Positions 52,298-64,000 of a stretch of DNA of 64,000 nt are shown here, one piece after another. Both the position numbers and the translations under genes were made by a program. The DNA comes from Aplysia californica (taxonomy: Eukaryota > Mollusca > Gastropoda > Aplysiida > Aplysiidae): NCBI RefSeq assembly GCF_000002075.1, contig NW_004797422.1, positions 1,128,468 to 1,192,467 of the forward strand. The letters are read 5' to 3'. Position 1 is the first letter of the stretch. Each line of letters opens with the position of its first letter. A model generated the notes under the pieces. It had not been told where the DNA came from and did not search any database. It worked only from the letters and a program-made list of their open reading frames with translations.

Positions 52298-53805
52298 TAT
52301 GTATGTAGCATGAAGGGATTGGTTTTAATTGAATAAGTCATAGAAATCGTTGTCAATGACAATGCTAAATTATTCAAAGAGTGGCTTTGCTTTGCTCATG
52401 AATTGTAATACGGTATGAACGCTCAGAACCTCCCATCCTTTACTGTTTTGATACATTCAAGCAAAATTTACAGCTCGAGAAAAGTTACCAGCTGACCTAA
52501 AATATTTGGTATGCAGTGTGATAGGGGTTTGTTTTCAAAAAAGGGTTGTAGAAACCTTCTGCAAAGTAGGCTCTGAAAGCAAATGTTCACATGAAATTTT
52601 TCTTATTACCTAAGATGACTTGTGTCAAAAGACATCCGAGCAAATACATTTTTAGCATAAAATAAACCCAAATTCATATAAATATCAGTAGATGAATGAC
52701 TGAAAATCATTTTTGAAATGGAACTCAATTTTTGTACAAAATCAGTTTTCGACTTTCATTGCCCTGTAACTCAGTTCGAGCAAATGCATCTAGTTGTACC
52801 TTTCTCCAGGATTGCACACATATATTCTAACCAATGAAAAAGGATTTCCACCAATGGTTTGCTAGCCTTGAGTGAATGTGCTTTATAACTCGACAAAAAC
52901 AATGCTTAAAAAGATTATTACTTCATAGTTGGTATAAAGTCAACTGAGATGTCAAGCCTCTGCTTTTTATCCTAGTCTTTCACTAAAAAAAAAAAAAAAA
53001 AGAAGAAGAAAAATATTTTTAAAATAGCACGAATGATTAAAAGGACAATAAAAAGATGCTGCTAGTCCAACAAATAAGAATAAATAATATATATTTTGAA
53101 TCAGGAGATTATATGAACCACAGGTAATTACGGCCAATCGGATTTTTCAAACTCTTGGTAGCAACTCAGTAAGACAACTGTCTATAGATAAACAACATTC
53201 CATTATTATGTTTCAAGACTGCTTCGTAATATTTGACCAAAAAGCATGTTGATTTTCAAACAGACATAGATGAACAAACAAGAAGATTGATCTTGCATCA
53301 AATATACAGAGATGGACTATTACACTTTATCAAACATTTTGGATACAGAGCTGTAACAACCGAAGAGGAAAGAAGACCAATAGAGCTTGTTCTTTTTAAC
53401 ACCTGTTGAACAATACCAATCTAAATCTAGTGAAACACATGTTCTGTAGCCAGTAAAAATGAGGCACATATCAAGGAAAAGGTAGATGAAAAATAATTCT
53501 CCAAAAGAAAAATGGCGGTGGACAATATTTTTTTTAGCATTTGAAAATACCCATACCCTGCATTAGCAGCTAACAAATCAGAAGTTTGTCTTCTTACAGC
53601 CACTTCAGTTAGTTTTTAGCAACATGAGTAACATGTGCCTCTTTTTGACTAGAATTCAGACAAAAATAGAAGTATGAGCTCAATAGCTCAGATCCTCTCT
53701 TGACAAAATACACATTTTATATTTTAATAGCAGACATTTCAGTCAGTCTTGATGCATTCAGCACAGAAAACATGCCAGAGTCCTAAGTCAACATTCTCCT
53801 AGATC
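52298..53805 (-). other. ARIH2: Presumed ARIH2 3' UTR
   Basis: Follows the ARIH2 stop codon on the minus strand. AT-rich without coding signals; A run at 52986-53001. I could not fix a poly(A) signal (TTTATT on +) with confidence. Confidence 0.4.
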
Positions 53806-53877
53806 TCACACTTCTAAAAAGTCTTTCAGCAAAGTCTGCCGTCGCTTCTCAGCTACATCCATTTGATTCTCCAAATC
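53806..53877 (-). CDS. ARIH2: ARIH2 last coding exon
   Basis: [20 protein letters not shown] then LEV and TGA at 53808-53806. Human ends [23 protein letters not shown]. Acceptor CAG at 53880-53878. Confidence 0.95.
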   Translation of the reverse strand, partial: DLENQMDVAEKRRQTLLKDFLEV

Positions 53878-56800
53878 CTGTAAAAGACATAAGCGTAACC
53901 TATTAGCCACCTAAGCAACACAATATGACAGAACATTAAGTTACCTCAGGGCCTGTGGATTAAGCACCAGAAATTAAGTTGCAAAACTTAATTAAATTTC
54001 TTGGTACGCAAACAAACACAAGCAGACTTATGCACACACACTTTACTTTCGCAGATGTTTATACAGTATTAGGAGCGAAGTGATTGTGCAAGATAAGTGA
54101 TTATGAAGCATGGTTGTAGGACCAGCAGGAAAGCGAAGGCCCTTGAACATTCTTATCAGGGTCACAAAGGACCAGCAGGATAGGGGTTTAAGCTTGGAAC
54201 GGAAAACAGCTGGAGTCTAATACAAGACTGCTCACTTGCACTACTTTACACACTGCTTTTCTCCTGCTTTTTATATTCTTGCTATTTCATTTTTTTTTAC
54301 ACCCTCACTTCTCTCTTCTTCCAGCTACATAAGATAAGATCAATTACACTTTTTTTTTTAAACAAACATGCCTGGTATCATTTTAGAATTATTGCAAAAT
54401 AAAATATTCCATCATTAGTACACTGCAAAAATTCTAAGCACATTAACATCATGAGTAACTACTTGGGAGTAATGAAGGAATGTTGCCTTGCTCACCAATA
54501 TGCCACGACTGCTATCCATCAAAACACTGACCACACACTGCTTGATTCCGGCATATTACAAAAGAATAATAAATGAACATGCCTTTAGAATTTACCATGT
54601 AAAAAATAGTCAAATGCGAATGTCATCATAAACTAATTAGAAGTAATTGTTTTAGTAAAAGAAAAGAACACAAACAGGGCATGGTTGCAGACCAGTTACG
54701 TACCCCTCTATCAGTGATCTCCGCTCTTTCCACCTTCCAGGATAAATTCTCAACTTCTGCCTCCAACTGAGCTTGCTGATATTCAAACTGTACCAAACAG
54801 AAACATGTGTTATAACAGAAGATCAAGGTATGTACAACTGGGTCATCACCAACAACATCACAATCCCCTTCCCATGAAAAAAGTTTTTGTTTTTTAAATG
54901 TAAAAACATAGCTTTTCTCCAAAGCAAACACATGTGTGCACTTTTTAATCTTTTAAGTGTTTGTTTCTGTAAAAGTTTAACGCCCAACCAAACAGAAATA
55001 CACTATTTCAAAGGCATACTCCATCCTGAAGGTTTCAGGGGTCCATTTCTCTTTGGACAAACCAACATAAAGGTAGCTGAAGAGAAAAGATAGTAAGATG
55101 TCAGGGTGACATCCCACCCACAGAGTAGCTGCACCCCCATTTGGTAGGACACAGATCATCTATATCCAGGGCTGCCTACCTCAAAGTTCTCATTTCAGGT
55201 AGATTCAGGGTCAGTTTCAGGTAGTTTGGCCCAAAATCAGGTAGTACAAAGACAAAGAAGGAAAAAAAGATGACCGTTGCCCCATCGAACGCGTTTGCTT
55301 TCCGTGATATTGAGTAATTATATTTTGAAAACTTGTTTGTGCATGCAGATGTGTGAGTGCATCTGTGTGTGCATGTGCGCATGCTCTCCTGTGTGTTTAT
55401 ATATGTGGGGAGGGGAAGGGGGTGTTTTAGTGTGCACAAGTTACAATGAGCAGTGTGTATGTAATGAGACGAGGTTGTTTTTTTTAAAAAGCATTTATGG
55501 ACTATCGTTCAAGGCACATATCATTCAGTATTGAATCTGGAATTGAGTGCAGGGCGACTGCCAAACTGACTTCAAAACCGCTAGCCCATACCAATAGAAA
55601 CTATATTAAAACATATTTCCCGACACTAGCAGACTGATAAGTCACAAAGTGACTTAGGTATGACAATTATTTTTAACTAGTTTTACCCTAAAATTACTAA
55701 ATGAATCCTGATCTGGGCCTGAGGAGAGACAAGAAGAACATCAACTGCCAAAACCATGTTTGGTTTCAGCAATCACAGATTTTAAAAAGCATGCTTTGTT
55801 TATAAAACCTTTATAGTTAGGCTTACGGCAGAGCAAAAAGTGAAAATAAAAGAGCGTAAACTGAGAGCAGGAGCTGGAAGGACTGTGAGAGCATAGGATG
55901 TAGTGATGCTGAAAACCTGGCAATCAGTGAATCACTGCATCATGGACTAAGTATTGATTTTTTTTTCAAAATGCTAAATTACAGTACCAGTTTTTAATCA
56001 GCAACTAGCCATCATGATACATAGGCATCCAACATAGAGCTTTCTGAGGGATGAAAATGGCATTTCCTCATTGCCACTATTCAATTTGTCATCAATGACA
56101 AATCTGACAAATCCAGGAACACCAACCTTGAAGATACAATCATCAAGGCTGTGCTCTATTGTTCCCTCATTTACGCACTCGATTGTCGAAAGTCAAAACC
56201 ACTTCCACTTATCGTTTTTATTTTAGCATCAGTTTCTTGCACCGCGGCCTTATCCTGCTGCCGTATACTTTATTGCGTCAAACACCTCCCCTCAATTCCG
56301 AAGCCCTGCAACGCTCCTACTTTGAATGAACTTTGATTACCCCAACAACCGCCGGCCGGTCCCTTACTCATACGATGCGAACTTGCACAGGTTCACAGAC
56401 CGGTCACGATGACGGGCCCGACAATCCAGAAATCGGAGGACGCTTGTTTTCTTTTTCTTCCTTTTTATTTTGTTTGTCATTATAGTGATATCAGTGAGAA
56501 CATCGATTTAATTTGTATGGCGACACAGTGTTTTTTATGCACAAACTGCATGTTACAAATTTTTATTAACTGTAAATCTAACTTTAACAAACTATCATTG
56601 AACAATTCTGAGCGGCAACGAAAGCAAAAGTAGATTTTGATTTTCCCGATGGAGTCTCTGTATTACACCTACACTTCCGCCAGTCGCCACAGCCGCTAAT
56701 TGGGGTGAAACGTACTCTTGGATTGGGGCAAGCCGAACGTAATATCACAAACGCAACCAGTAAAATATGAACTCAGATTTGGTTTCGAGGACTTTATGCA

Positions 56801-59800
56801 TTTTCTTGGGTGTCAGCGATTGTTTTTTTTTTCAGATTCCCGTAGTCCCCTTGGTACTGACCAATTCTCTAGACCAAGACATATTTTAGAAAGTTTTGCT
56901 TCGATATCGATTTTCTTTCTAAATTCACAATTCAGTTTTCTAGATAAATAAATTAAATGCACAAATTTCCAGCCGCAGCAAAAACCCGAAGATAGACAGA
57001 AAGAAAGAATGGATGAAAGGAAGGAGGAAGATTATCTATCGTGAGTAGGCAGATTTTAGCCAATAAGTACGTTAAAAACTATTGCCGACCGAACGGCACA
57101 GATAGACAATGGTCGAGAGTATGAAATAATCAATCTGGCAGTTTCTAACACAACTTATTGCCGGGAGTTGCCGTAAATATCTGACAAGTTACGGAGGCAA
57201 GTGCTGATCTCTCTCTCTCTAACGCATGGAGGTGATATGATGATGCGGCAAGTACGGAATTTTCAGAATGTACGGATTTCCCGCAGAAACAAAGAAGAAT
57301 GGAAGCACTACAGAATGGGGGTTTTTCTTCTTCTTTTGGCACCCATCGCAGTTTTGACACCTTATCGGTATGGCAGTAGAACAGGCCCAAAATCCGTATC
57401 TACCGGAAAAATCTGTAGATTTAGGCAGCCCTGTATATCCCCCAACCTGCATGGAGTAATCATCAAACTTGCCAGTCAGCATATTATTCTTTCAAATAGA
57501 ACATTTTCATCGAGATATGAGAAGCAGATAAGAAAAGCTCAAATAGACATGATTAGAGGAGAAATCTTTCATGTTTGACAATTTGATGCCTGAACCCAAC
57601 TTCAGGTCAGTCCCCTAAAACAAGGAACTTCCGTTGAAAGATTTCTTTCAAAACTAGCTTAAAACTGTTGTAAGACTCATATAAATTAAAAGTATACATC
57701 ACGCTAAAGGACAATTTAATATAAACAACACATCTATTTTTACACATTAAAAAGAAACCTTTGTGAAATAACAAATAAAGAATGTAAGTTCTATTTTTGA
57801 GCTTTTACATCCATAGTAAAGTAAAAATGGTGGATGAAATGAATATGGGCCCTAATGTATTAAAGCAGTCTAGTCTTATTTTCTCATCAGAAAGAGATGG
57901 GGGGGATTTTGGCAATAGATCTGTCCTCCTGAACCAGATTTCCAGAAGGGGAGAAGAGAGAATGAGGTAAGTACTGTATAATTATTTAGAAAAGGAAAGC
58001 ATTTAATTCTAAGAGGTTTTTCAAGAAAAGTGACAGAGGTAAATGGCTTCAAAATTAAGGGCAAAAAAAAAATCTGAACACAACATTATGGCTAGTTTCA
58101 CCTGCAAAAAACCTCCCTCTGTGCATTTCAAAGGATAAGGATGAGATATTGGACTAAGAGACAAAAGGGACAATGTAAAAGAGGAAAATCACATTACCCA
58201 TACAAACTCACCAAAACTTTCCTTGAACCTTTGTCCATGTAGTAGGCATAGGGATATGTGTACTGTAATGTGTATCGACACTGTGGGGGAGAGTTAACAA
58301 TTTTGAATTTCCTTTAGAACAATATGTACACCTAATTCAAAGTACAATAAACTCATGCTATGCATATTTTTAAAAGGTAAGCTCTCTGGTCCCATAAAAA
58401 CATGTAAAGAAAACAAACCAACCTGCTTAAAAACGCAGTCATCTCCCATTTGAGCTCATACTTCTAACTGACTTTTGATGACAATGACCTGGACTTTGGC
58501 TCATCTAATACATTACAATACCTATTTTCTTCTGTAAAACCAGAAATTCAATCACTTCCCTAACAATGGGATTTGTTTTCTCTTTTTCAACATGTTTGAT
58601 ATCTCAAAATGGAAAACCCAACAATGTTTAAGTCAGCCTACCTTTTTCAGCAGAGCTGCTGCCCGGAGAAGATACTGCCAGTCAATCCAGGTGCCCTGAT
58701 TGTTCATCACTTTCTCCTGAGTCCGAGTCGTGATCTTGGACGTGGTCGTTTCCTCCAGTTGCAAGCTCTTTGCGTGGTTTTCCCACTACAGAATGACAAG
58801 AGTTATTTTGTTTCAGTTTTTGTAAATAAGATGACAGCTAGAGTAACAGAACAAATTTCCAGGAGGTTTGCCATTTTTCAGGGACATAAGAGGCCATTCG
58901 CTACATTCATCCTATCCACCCTACGTAAAAAATTTTTAAAATAAAATCATTTCACCTACCTGATCTTACACTTCAATTACCTATACAAATTATGGGTTCT
59001 TGACCCCAAAGTGAGTGAAGACCAATAACCCCAATCATATATGCTCAAAATCTAGCACTAGAAAAGGAGACCGCATGTATCTCTTAAGAGCAACCATATC
59101 AGAAATAATTCACATCAAATTCAAGAAGAAGATTTAAGTCTGTCAATCAAAATGACATCAAACCTAGAAGTGGTAGCCCTGGTTCAAGGATTCAAAGTTG
59201 CAAAGATTTCAGTAAGGACAGGTGCATATCAGCTCTTACTTCATGCTCCATAAGCTAAAATGACGAGACCATAACTGACATATTTAGGCAGTCCAGTAAA
59301 AGGGTAGAAAGAAACAAGTAAAGTTATTTTACTTTTACGAAACTAGGCTTGCGCACAAGTGAGAAAGTCATGACTGCCACTGCCTGCTTAAAATCTAGAG
59401 TTCTTGAAAGAAAATTTAAAAAGAAATGCAACGCTCACCCGTTCATAATAGAAGAGGTATTTCTTTAAGGCTTCTCTGGCTTGAACATGCACAGATTCGT
59501 TGGCAATGTTGGGGTTCTCTTTGTAGCGACTGCATTCATAATACTCACTACCATGAGACTTCCAATCTGAAAAGACAAATTCAAAGGAATACTGTAAACT
59601 GTTGGGATTTTTATTTTCCATGTAACAATTCTCCATCCAGATCTGACACCGCTATAACAAAACAGTTATTTTTTATTTTTAGATTTCAAATGAATCAGAA
59701 AAAAGAAATACCCAGTATAACTGTTTATCTATATGTATAAATGAAGACGCCACTGCCACATGATTGGATGTTTTATGTGTATTCACACAAATAGATTGTA

Positions 59801-62800
59801 AGAAAATTCCCTTTTACACAGGCTTTAGGTAGATTTGAGAAAAGGTGAAAGAGAGCATATTCACAGTAAATTCGTCACAATACCAAATACAGCATGAATA
59901 CGTAACAAGCAGTTGAATTTGAAGCCCTTACTTGGATCCGATCCTGACATTTCAGCTTTTCAAATACGACAGGAGTCAACAATTCAAGCTACATGTACAG
60001 ACATCATCAATATCTCATATTTTACAGTTATCAATAATCATTCAATGTACACTGCCAAACTTTCAGAAAAAGACAGAGCATTGACTTTTTCCTTTCAAGC
60101 TGCACTTCTCAATTCAACTGATCAATCATTTTTCTAATTTTTAAAATCTGAAACAATGCTGTCCATTGCGAAAAAGAGGGGTCACTCCAGCTCAGAATCT
60201 GATGATTTCAACATCTAAACTCACACAAGATAGATTTGTTTCAACAGACTGATTGTTTATTCATATTCTACATCATATATCTTGAAATATGTCAAATATC
60301 TAACAATTTCATGAAAAAGTCTTTCATAATAAAGCAGAACAGGATATCACAATGCTGTCTTAAATGTGTCCCATGACTGTTCCCAGTTGGGGAGTTACAA
60401 TTGGGTCTCAATAAAATAAGAATTAATAAGCACATAAGTAATTCAAAATCAGATGAAGCCTCGCACAAACTAGACACTCTAAAAGGTATAAACAAGCACA
60501 AACACTTCCAAGCCAAAACAGAATAGCAGCCATATTTCCTAGTAACCCAAACAAGACACATTTCTCCATTTAAAAACGTAATATCTTCTTGGATATTTTA
60601 TGTCCCCAATTGCAATTTGCAGCCTAGCACTTAACTTAGGACTGAAAGTTCAAGCCTTCCCGAAGTACATGGAGTTAAAACAGCTGCCAATATTGCTACC
60701 AAAATGAAAAGCATATGCTCATACTCACCTCCTAAACACATCCAACAGAAGTCATATTTGCATTCAGGACATTGCTGTGAACAAATAGCAAAGAAAACAT
60801 CAGCAAAAGGTCACAGGATACAAGGTTATAGGAACATCTTTAAAGTCGAAAGAGATATTTTTTCTAATGCAGTGCTTCCACCAACTGAAGCTGAAAAGTA
60901 AGGATGCGGCCCCCAGCAGGGTCCAGGGACAGAGTCCCAGAGGGGGTTCAGGGGGCGATCCCCCTGAAGAAATTGAAATTTAGGGCTTTTAGAGGGTTAA
61001 AAATGATATTTGGAAGCGTCTTTGAAGAGATTGCCTACAACCCATAACATTTATCTGTTCGCCAACATTTTGTATTGTTTGATTTTTTTCACCTACATAT
61101 CTTTCCATTGTTGGCAATGTTTAAAAGCAGGTTCCTCTTCCATTGCTAATATAATTCAATTAATTTGTCATCGCCCGATTGATAGTTCAGAAAGCAAACC
61201 TGGGAATAATGAATAGATGTGCATCTTCACAATACATTTACCCAGCGTATACCCTAATTTTCCACAATTATCACTTCTGAATGTTGCATGTCACAACCTG
61301 AGAACACCACTTCGAATAAGGTATTTTCTTGATTTGAGTAGTTTCAGCATTTCTCTATTTCTCTGAACGGTTTCCGTTTTCAAGATTTTAATAATGGAGT
61401 GGCCCGCGCTCACACGCGTGTGTGTGTCTGTGTGTGTGCGTGTGTGTGAGAGAGAGAGAGAGAGAGTGAGTATGCGTCAGAGAGAGTGTGCGTGCATGTG
61501 TGTGTGTGTGTGTGTGTGCGTGTAAGGGGGGGGGGGGGGGGGCGTATGTGTAGAGGGATTTTTTGTGATACAGTTTTTGCTTTAGGGGTGACTTAATGCA
61601 AAATAGGTTACTGCCAAAGTCGAGCAGTCTTGATTTCTTGCAGCACCTTTTGAAGGCATTTTTAAATGAAGTATAGTCCGGGAACCTTGCCCCAACCACA
61701 ATTGAAGTATCTGAACATTCAGACATCTAAAAATCTCTAGCTCTAGAAATTGAATTCTATGCAAAAAATGTTTCTTCCCAGTCCTCGCAGAACGGCAGAA
61801 TGAAAGACGACCCCGAACTCTCGCAAATAACCAAAAAATCTCGAGAACGGTTTCGAAATAAGAGTTCGAGTTTATTTTCCTGAACATTAGGAGAAATAGT
61901 CAGTTCGTAATTTCTTTCATCGCGGCCCTTATCGCATTCCCATGCCGAAGAATCTTCACATTGATAATTTCTCTAGAGCTAGACAATAAATTTGCAAACA
62001 AGTTTCTTTCTGACAGTAATTTTTTGCCTAAGATCACAAGTCAATTTACTTGATCAACACGCATATTTTCCAGCCGCGGCAACAGTCCGAAGATAGACAG
62101 ACAGAATGAGTGAATGATAGAAAGGAGGAAATTGGCAAAAAAAAGTTCGCCAGATTTTGATCAATCTGCAGGTTAAAATGTACTGCCAACCAACCCGCAA
62201 TGAACGCATGGGGCATAGCGGAATAAAGGCCAATTGCAGGACATGCGCAATCTGGCAGGTCTCTAAAACATTAACTTATTGCCGAGAGAATTACCGTAAA
62301 TATCGGTAGCTTATACTAGATGATACAAAGGTGAGTACGGATCTTTTGCTACGGAATTTCAGTAGTTATCTAGTCCTACGCTGTCGCAGTTTTTTTTACA
62401 GAGGGAGTTGATAATGATGGAGGAACAAGTACGGAACTGGCAGAAAGTACAGATTTCCGTAAAACTACGGAAGAGTGGAAGCACTGCAAACGTGCGAAAT
62501 TATATAGGTTTAGCACCCCTTGCAACACTGTAAGATTATATAAGAGGCGGGACTAATTTAACAACCATCTCCGATAGGGTCGAGCAAAAGAGGAAAATTT
62601 GCATAAAGTGCTTTTCAGAAGGACAAAACATCAAATTAAGTTGAACGTCAAGCCCCCGTATCTGCAATCTCATGACTTTTCCGAGTCCTACGCCCACTAG
62701 ACCGAAAACTATTTTTGATCACTTTCAACCCTATGGACATGAACACATACCTGAGATTTTTCTTCCATTACTCTTCTCCACACTGAATGCATAATAACTC

Positions 62801-63223
62801 AGCATGAAATGGCTCAAATCTAGCAGTCGACAAAAGTGAGCGAGCTAACAAAAACAGGTCCTGTCAGGCTCAGGGAGCCACAGCTCAATGGACTAAAAGC
62901 TGTAAGCTAACTTAGTGGCAGAAACTGCATTTGCCCTGATTTTTTTAGTTAACTAACAACAGAACATCTCTTTCTGAAAGCAGGGCACTTGGTCCTATGT
63001 CATTACACAGGGCTGACAAGAAATCTTCCAGGAAGAATAATTAACAGCCTTACATTGATACAAATCTCAATCTTTGAAATGCTAGTCAAGTTTACAGTCA
63101 AACATCACAAACCAAACTGCAGGTCATTGGTGACATATTTGCTTTAAGTATAATTGTATTAAGGTCACATACCATATGATTGCATCCTCCATTTTTCTCA
63201 ATACACACATGGCACCGGGGACA
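53806..63223 (-). CDS. ARIH2: ARIH2 (ariadne-2 RBR E3 ubiquitin ligase), last seven coding exons; 5' part beyond the window
   Basis: Minus-strand exons in order: 63223-63173, 60774-60729, 59566-59439, 58785-58642, 58280-58212, 54787-54704, 53877-53806 (594 nt, 197 residues and stop), all GT-AG and in phase. The first two hold RING2: [17 protein letters not shown] then [15 protein letters not shown]. The Cys in GGCNHM (codon 63184-63182) matches the catalytic cysteine that carries ubiquitin as a thioester. Then come [31 protein letters not shown] and the Ariadne domain ([44 protein letters not shown]), ending [13 protein letters not shown]. This follows human ARIH2 closely (from memory) and differs from ARIH1. 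Family members act with neddylated cullin-RING ligases, ARIH2 mainly CUL5; the Ariadne domain is autoinhibitory. RING1 and IBR must lie beyond 64000. Confidence 0.95.
53878..54703. other. ARIH2 intron before the last coding exon
   Basis: AT-rich intron; GACCAGCAGGA words repeat at about 54120 and 54170. No element recognised. Confidence 0.5.
54704..54787 (-). CDS. ARIH2: ARIH2 coding exon, Ariadne domain end
   Basis: [20 protein letters not shown] then RAEITDRG; 28 codons, phase 0 at both ends. Donor GTACGT, acceptor GTACAG. Confidence 0.95.
55167..57433. mobile_element. hAT-like TIR element, 2.27 kb, in an ARIH2 intron
   Basis: Left end CAGGGCTGCCTAC; right end reversed CAGGGCTGCCTAA. TATATC flanks both sides (55161-55166 and 57434-57439). 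TCAGGTAG words repeat four times just inside the left end. The CAGGG ends are hAT-like, although hAT usually makes 8-bp target repeats. No complete transposase was seen; the largest frame (57201-57578) has no motif. Sequence from about 56970 to 57340 is related to 62072-62495. Confidence 0.7.
58212..58280 (-). CDS. ARIH2: ARIH2 coding exon, Ariadne domain
   Basis: [20 protein letters not shown] then KVL; 23 codons. Human: [18 protein letters not shown]. Donor GTGAGT, acceptor CCCACAG. Confidence 0.95.
58642..58785 (-). CDS. ARIH2: ARIH2 coding exon, Ariadne domain start
   Basis: [20 protein letters not shown], then [20 protein letters not shown], then RAAALLKK; 48 codons. Donor GTAGGC, acceptor TGTAG. 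Confidence 0.95.
59439..59566 (-). CDS. ARIH2: ARIH2 coding exon, RING2 to Ariadne linker
   Basis: Completes Asp, then [20 protein letters not shown], then [20 protein letters not shown] and ER. Donor GTGAGC, acceptor TTTTCAG. Confidence 0.96.
60729..60774 (-). CDS. ARIH2: ARIH2 coding exon, second half of RING2
   Basis: [15 protein letters not shown] plus one base; 46 nt. Supplies four zinc-binding cysteines of RING2. Donor GTGAGT, acceptor TCACAG. Confidence 0.95.
60904..60985. repeat. GC-rich dispersed-repeat fragment
   Basis: GCGGCCCCCAGCAGGGTCCA then GGGACAGAGTCCC, GGGGGTTCAGGG and GGCGATCCCCCTGAA. Short self-complementary pieces of this style are common in invertebrate interspersed repeats; the family is not identified. 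Confidence 0.35.
61421..61545. repeat. GT / GA microsatellite cluster and G run
   Basis: GT, then GA (61449-61465), then GT (61497-61519), then a run of about 16 G ending near 61542. Low complexity; frames across it are artefacts. Confidence 0.9.
62072..62495. mobile_element. Partial copy related to the 55167-57433 element
   Basis: CAGCCGCGGCAACAGTCCGA then AGATAGACAGACAG, ending with ATTTCCGTAAAACTACGGAA then GAGTGGAAGCACT. Both blocks recur in order in 56970-57340. The outer ends were not found, so it is truncated or diverged. Confidence 0.55.
63173..63223 (-). CDS. ARIH2: ARIH2 coding exon, first half of RING2 with the catalytic cysteine
   Basis: [17 protein letters not shown], 17 codons. 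The Cys of GGCNHM at 63184-63182 is the expected thioester site. Donor GTATGT, acceptor TTTTTCAG. Confidence 0.96.
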
Positions 63224-63734
63224 CTGAAAAATAAAAACGAAAAGAGTCTTTTTTGTAGTTCATGAATCTCATGTTCCTGTGATAATACTACAGGCAACAA
63301 AAATCCCTTTCACATCTTGTTTCTCCTATTTGGTAAAAACACATCTGTATTACAATTTCCCCAACACTGAATTAGAAAAAAAATCATGCACACTTCATCT
63401 ACAAAAAGGTAAAAACTGCTCCCATGCTTTTCATAATAAATCCTAATATTTCCAAGAATAGATACTCAAACGTAAAAAACATATTGTTCTACAAATTGTA
63501 GCACAAGAACTAGACACTAATGCACATTGAAGTAGAAGCAAATATATCAATCAGTTATCAATAAAATCTCAGCCACAGCTAACAAATTTGCTAATTATAA
63601 TAACAATGTTAATATAAAAACAGTACAAGCGAAAAGTCTGTTAGGGCCATTCCTGTCTGCCTATTGAGACTACAACAGCACAGAAACAGTACTTCTGAAA
63701 GTTATGAACAACATGATTTAGGAAAAATGGTTTT

Positions 63735-64000
63735 GCTGAGCCTTTTAGATGATCTATCAGTAGTTTCTGATATAATTGACCATATTGCCATATTTTTTAA
63801 AAGCGATTGGAAGTGTCGTTTGGGATATATGGGACTCTGTCCCAAGCTTGTTTTGTTCTTACCTATCAAATCAATACCAATCTGTAGTTATCAAAGGATA
63901 CAAGTCATAAGATCATATTCTTATGAATGGGGGGGAAGGTTTCTACAGGGCTCAATCCTCAATCCAGTTTGGTTCACGATTTATACAAAACCACTTGTTA
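63735..64000 (+). mobile_element. Decayed LINE reverse transcriptase fragment, running off the window
   Basis: In pieces of more than one frame: LLDDLSVVSDIIDH, then GSILNPVWFTIYTKPL, matching the usual LINE RT blocks LLDLSAAFDTIDH and PQGSVLGPLLFTIYTKPL. Stops and frame changes make it non-functional. It sits in the ARIH2 intron upstream of exon 63173-63223. Confidence 0.7.

Noticed and set aside
57201-57578. 125-codon frame as a transposase remnant
   Set aside because: Crosses the right end of the hAT-like element and shows no transposase motif.
53806-63223. ARIH1 instead of ARIH2
   Set aside because: The sequence after RING2 ([14 protein letters not shown]) and the C-terminus (LLKDF) follow ARIH2; ARIH1 ends differently.

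Overview
The window is animal nuclear DNA from an intron-rich, AT-rich, repeat-rich genome. Long CA/GT microsatellites, tRNA-derived SINEs with a TTA-repeat tail, decayed LINEs and many short terminal-inverted-repeat (TIR) DNA elements suggest a marine lophotrochozoan. A mollusc, possibly a gastropod, is my guess; the sequence does not prove it. There is no prokaryotic gene organisation, CRISPR array or operon. A 100-N assembly gap lies at 48919-49018.

Layout. (1) 1-2.9 kb: a 729-bp block that recurs exactly at 3792-4520, then the last two coding exons of an ankyrin-repeat gene on the + strand (1203-2109). (2) 2.1-11.4 kb: intergenic DNA made of MITEs, SINE-like copies and two decayed LINEs, one carrying an RNase H domain on the minus strand. 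(3) 11.4-34.3 kb: a 13-coding-exon + strand gene that I identify as PTPDC1, encoding a 662-residue protein tyrosine phosphatase domain-containing protein; all splice phases agree. (4) 34.3-53.8 kb: the convergent intergenic and 3'-UTR interval, full of DNA elements and SINEs. (5) 53.8-64 kb: the last seven coding exons of ARIH2 (ariadne-2, an RBR ubiquitin ligase) on the minus strand; its 5' part lies beyond the window.

The genes do not form a pathway; PTPDC1 and ARIH2 are simply tail to tail. The most unusual content is mobile. A 3.78-kb TIR element (25478-29254) fills most of PTPDC1 intron 9. It has palindromic G-run minisatellites just inside both ends and holds a roughly 0.9-kb two-armed inverted tandem array built on a GGACCCCGGGGTCC-like core. 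At least six TA-flanked CAGT-ended elements each repeat their own short motif many times. Two elements end about 20-25 bp upstream of PTPDC1 exons. A hAT-like 2.27-kb element with 6-bp flanking repeats sits in an ARIH2 intron.

Comparisons with human proteins and transposon families are from memory. No database search was run.
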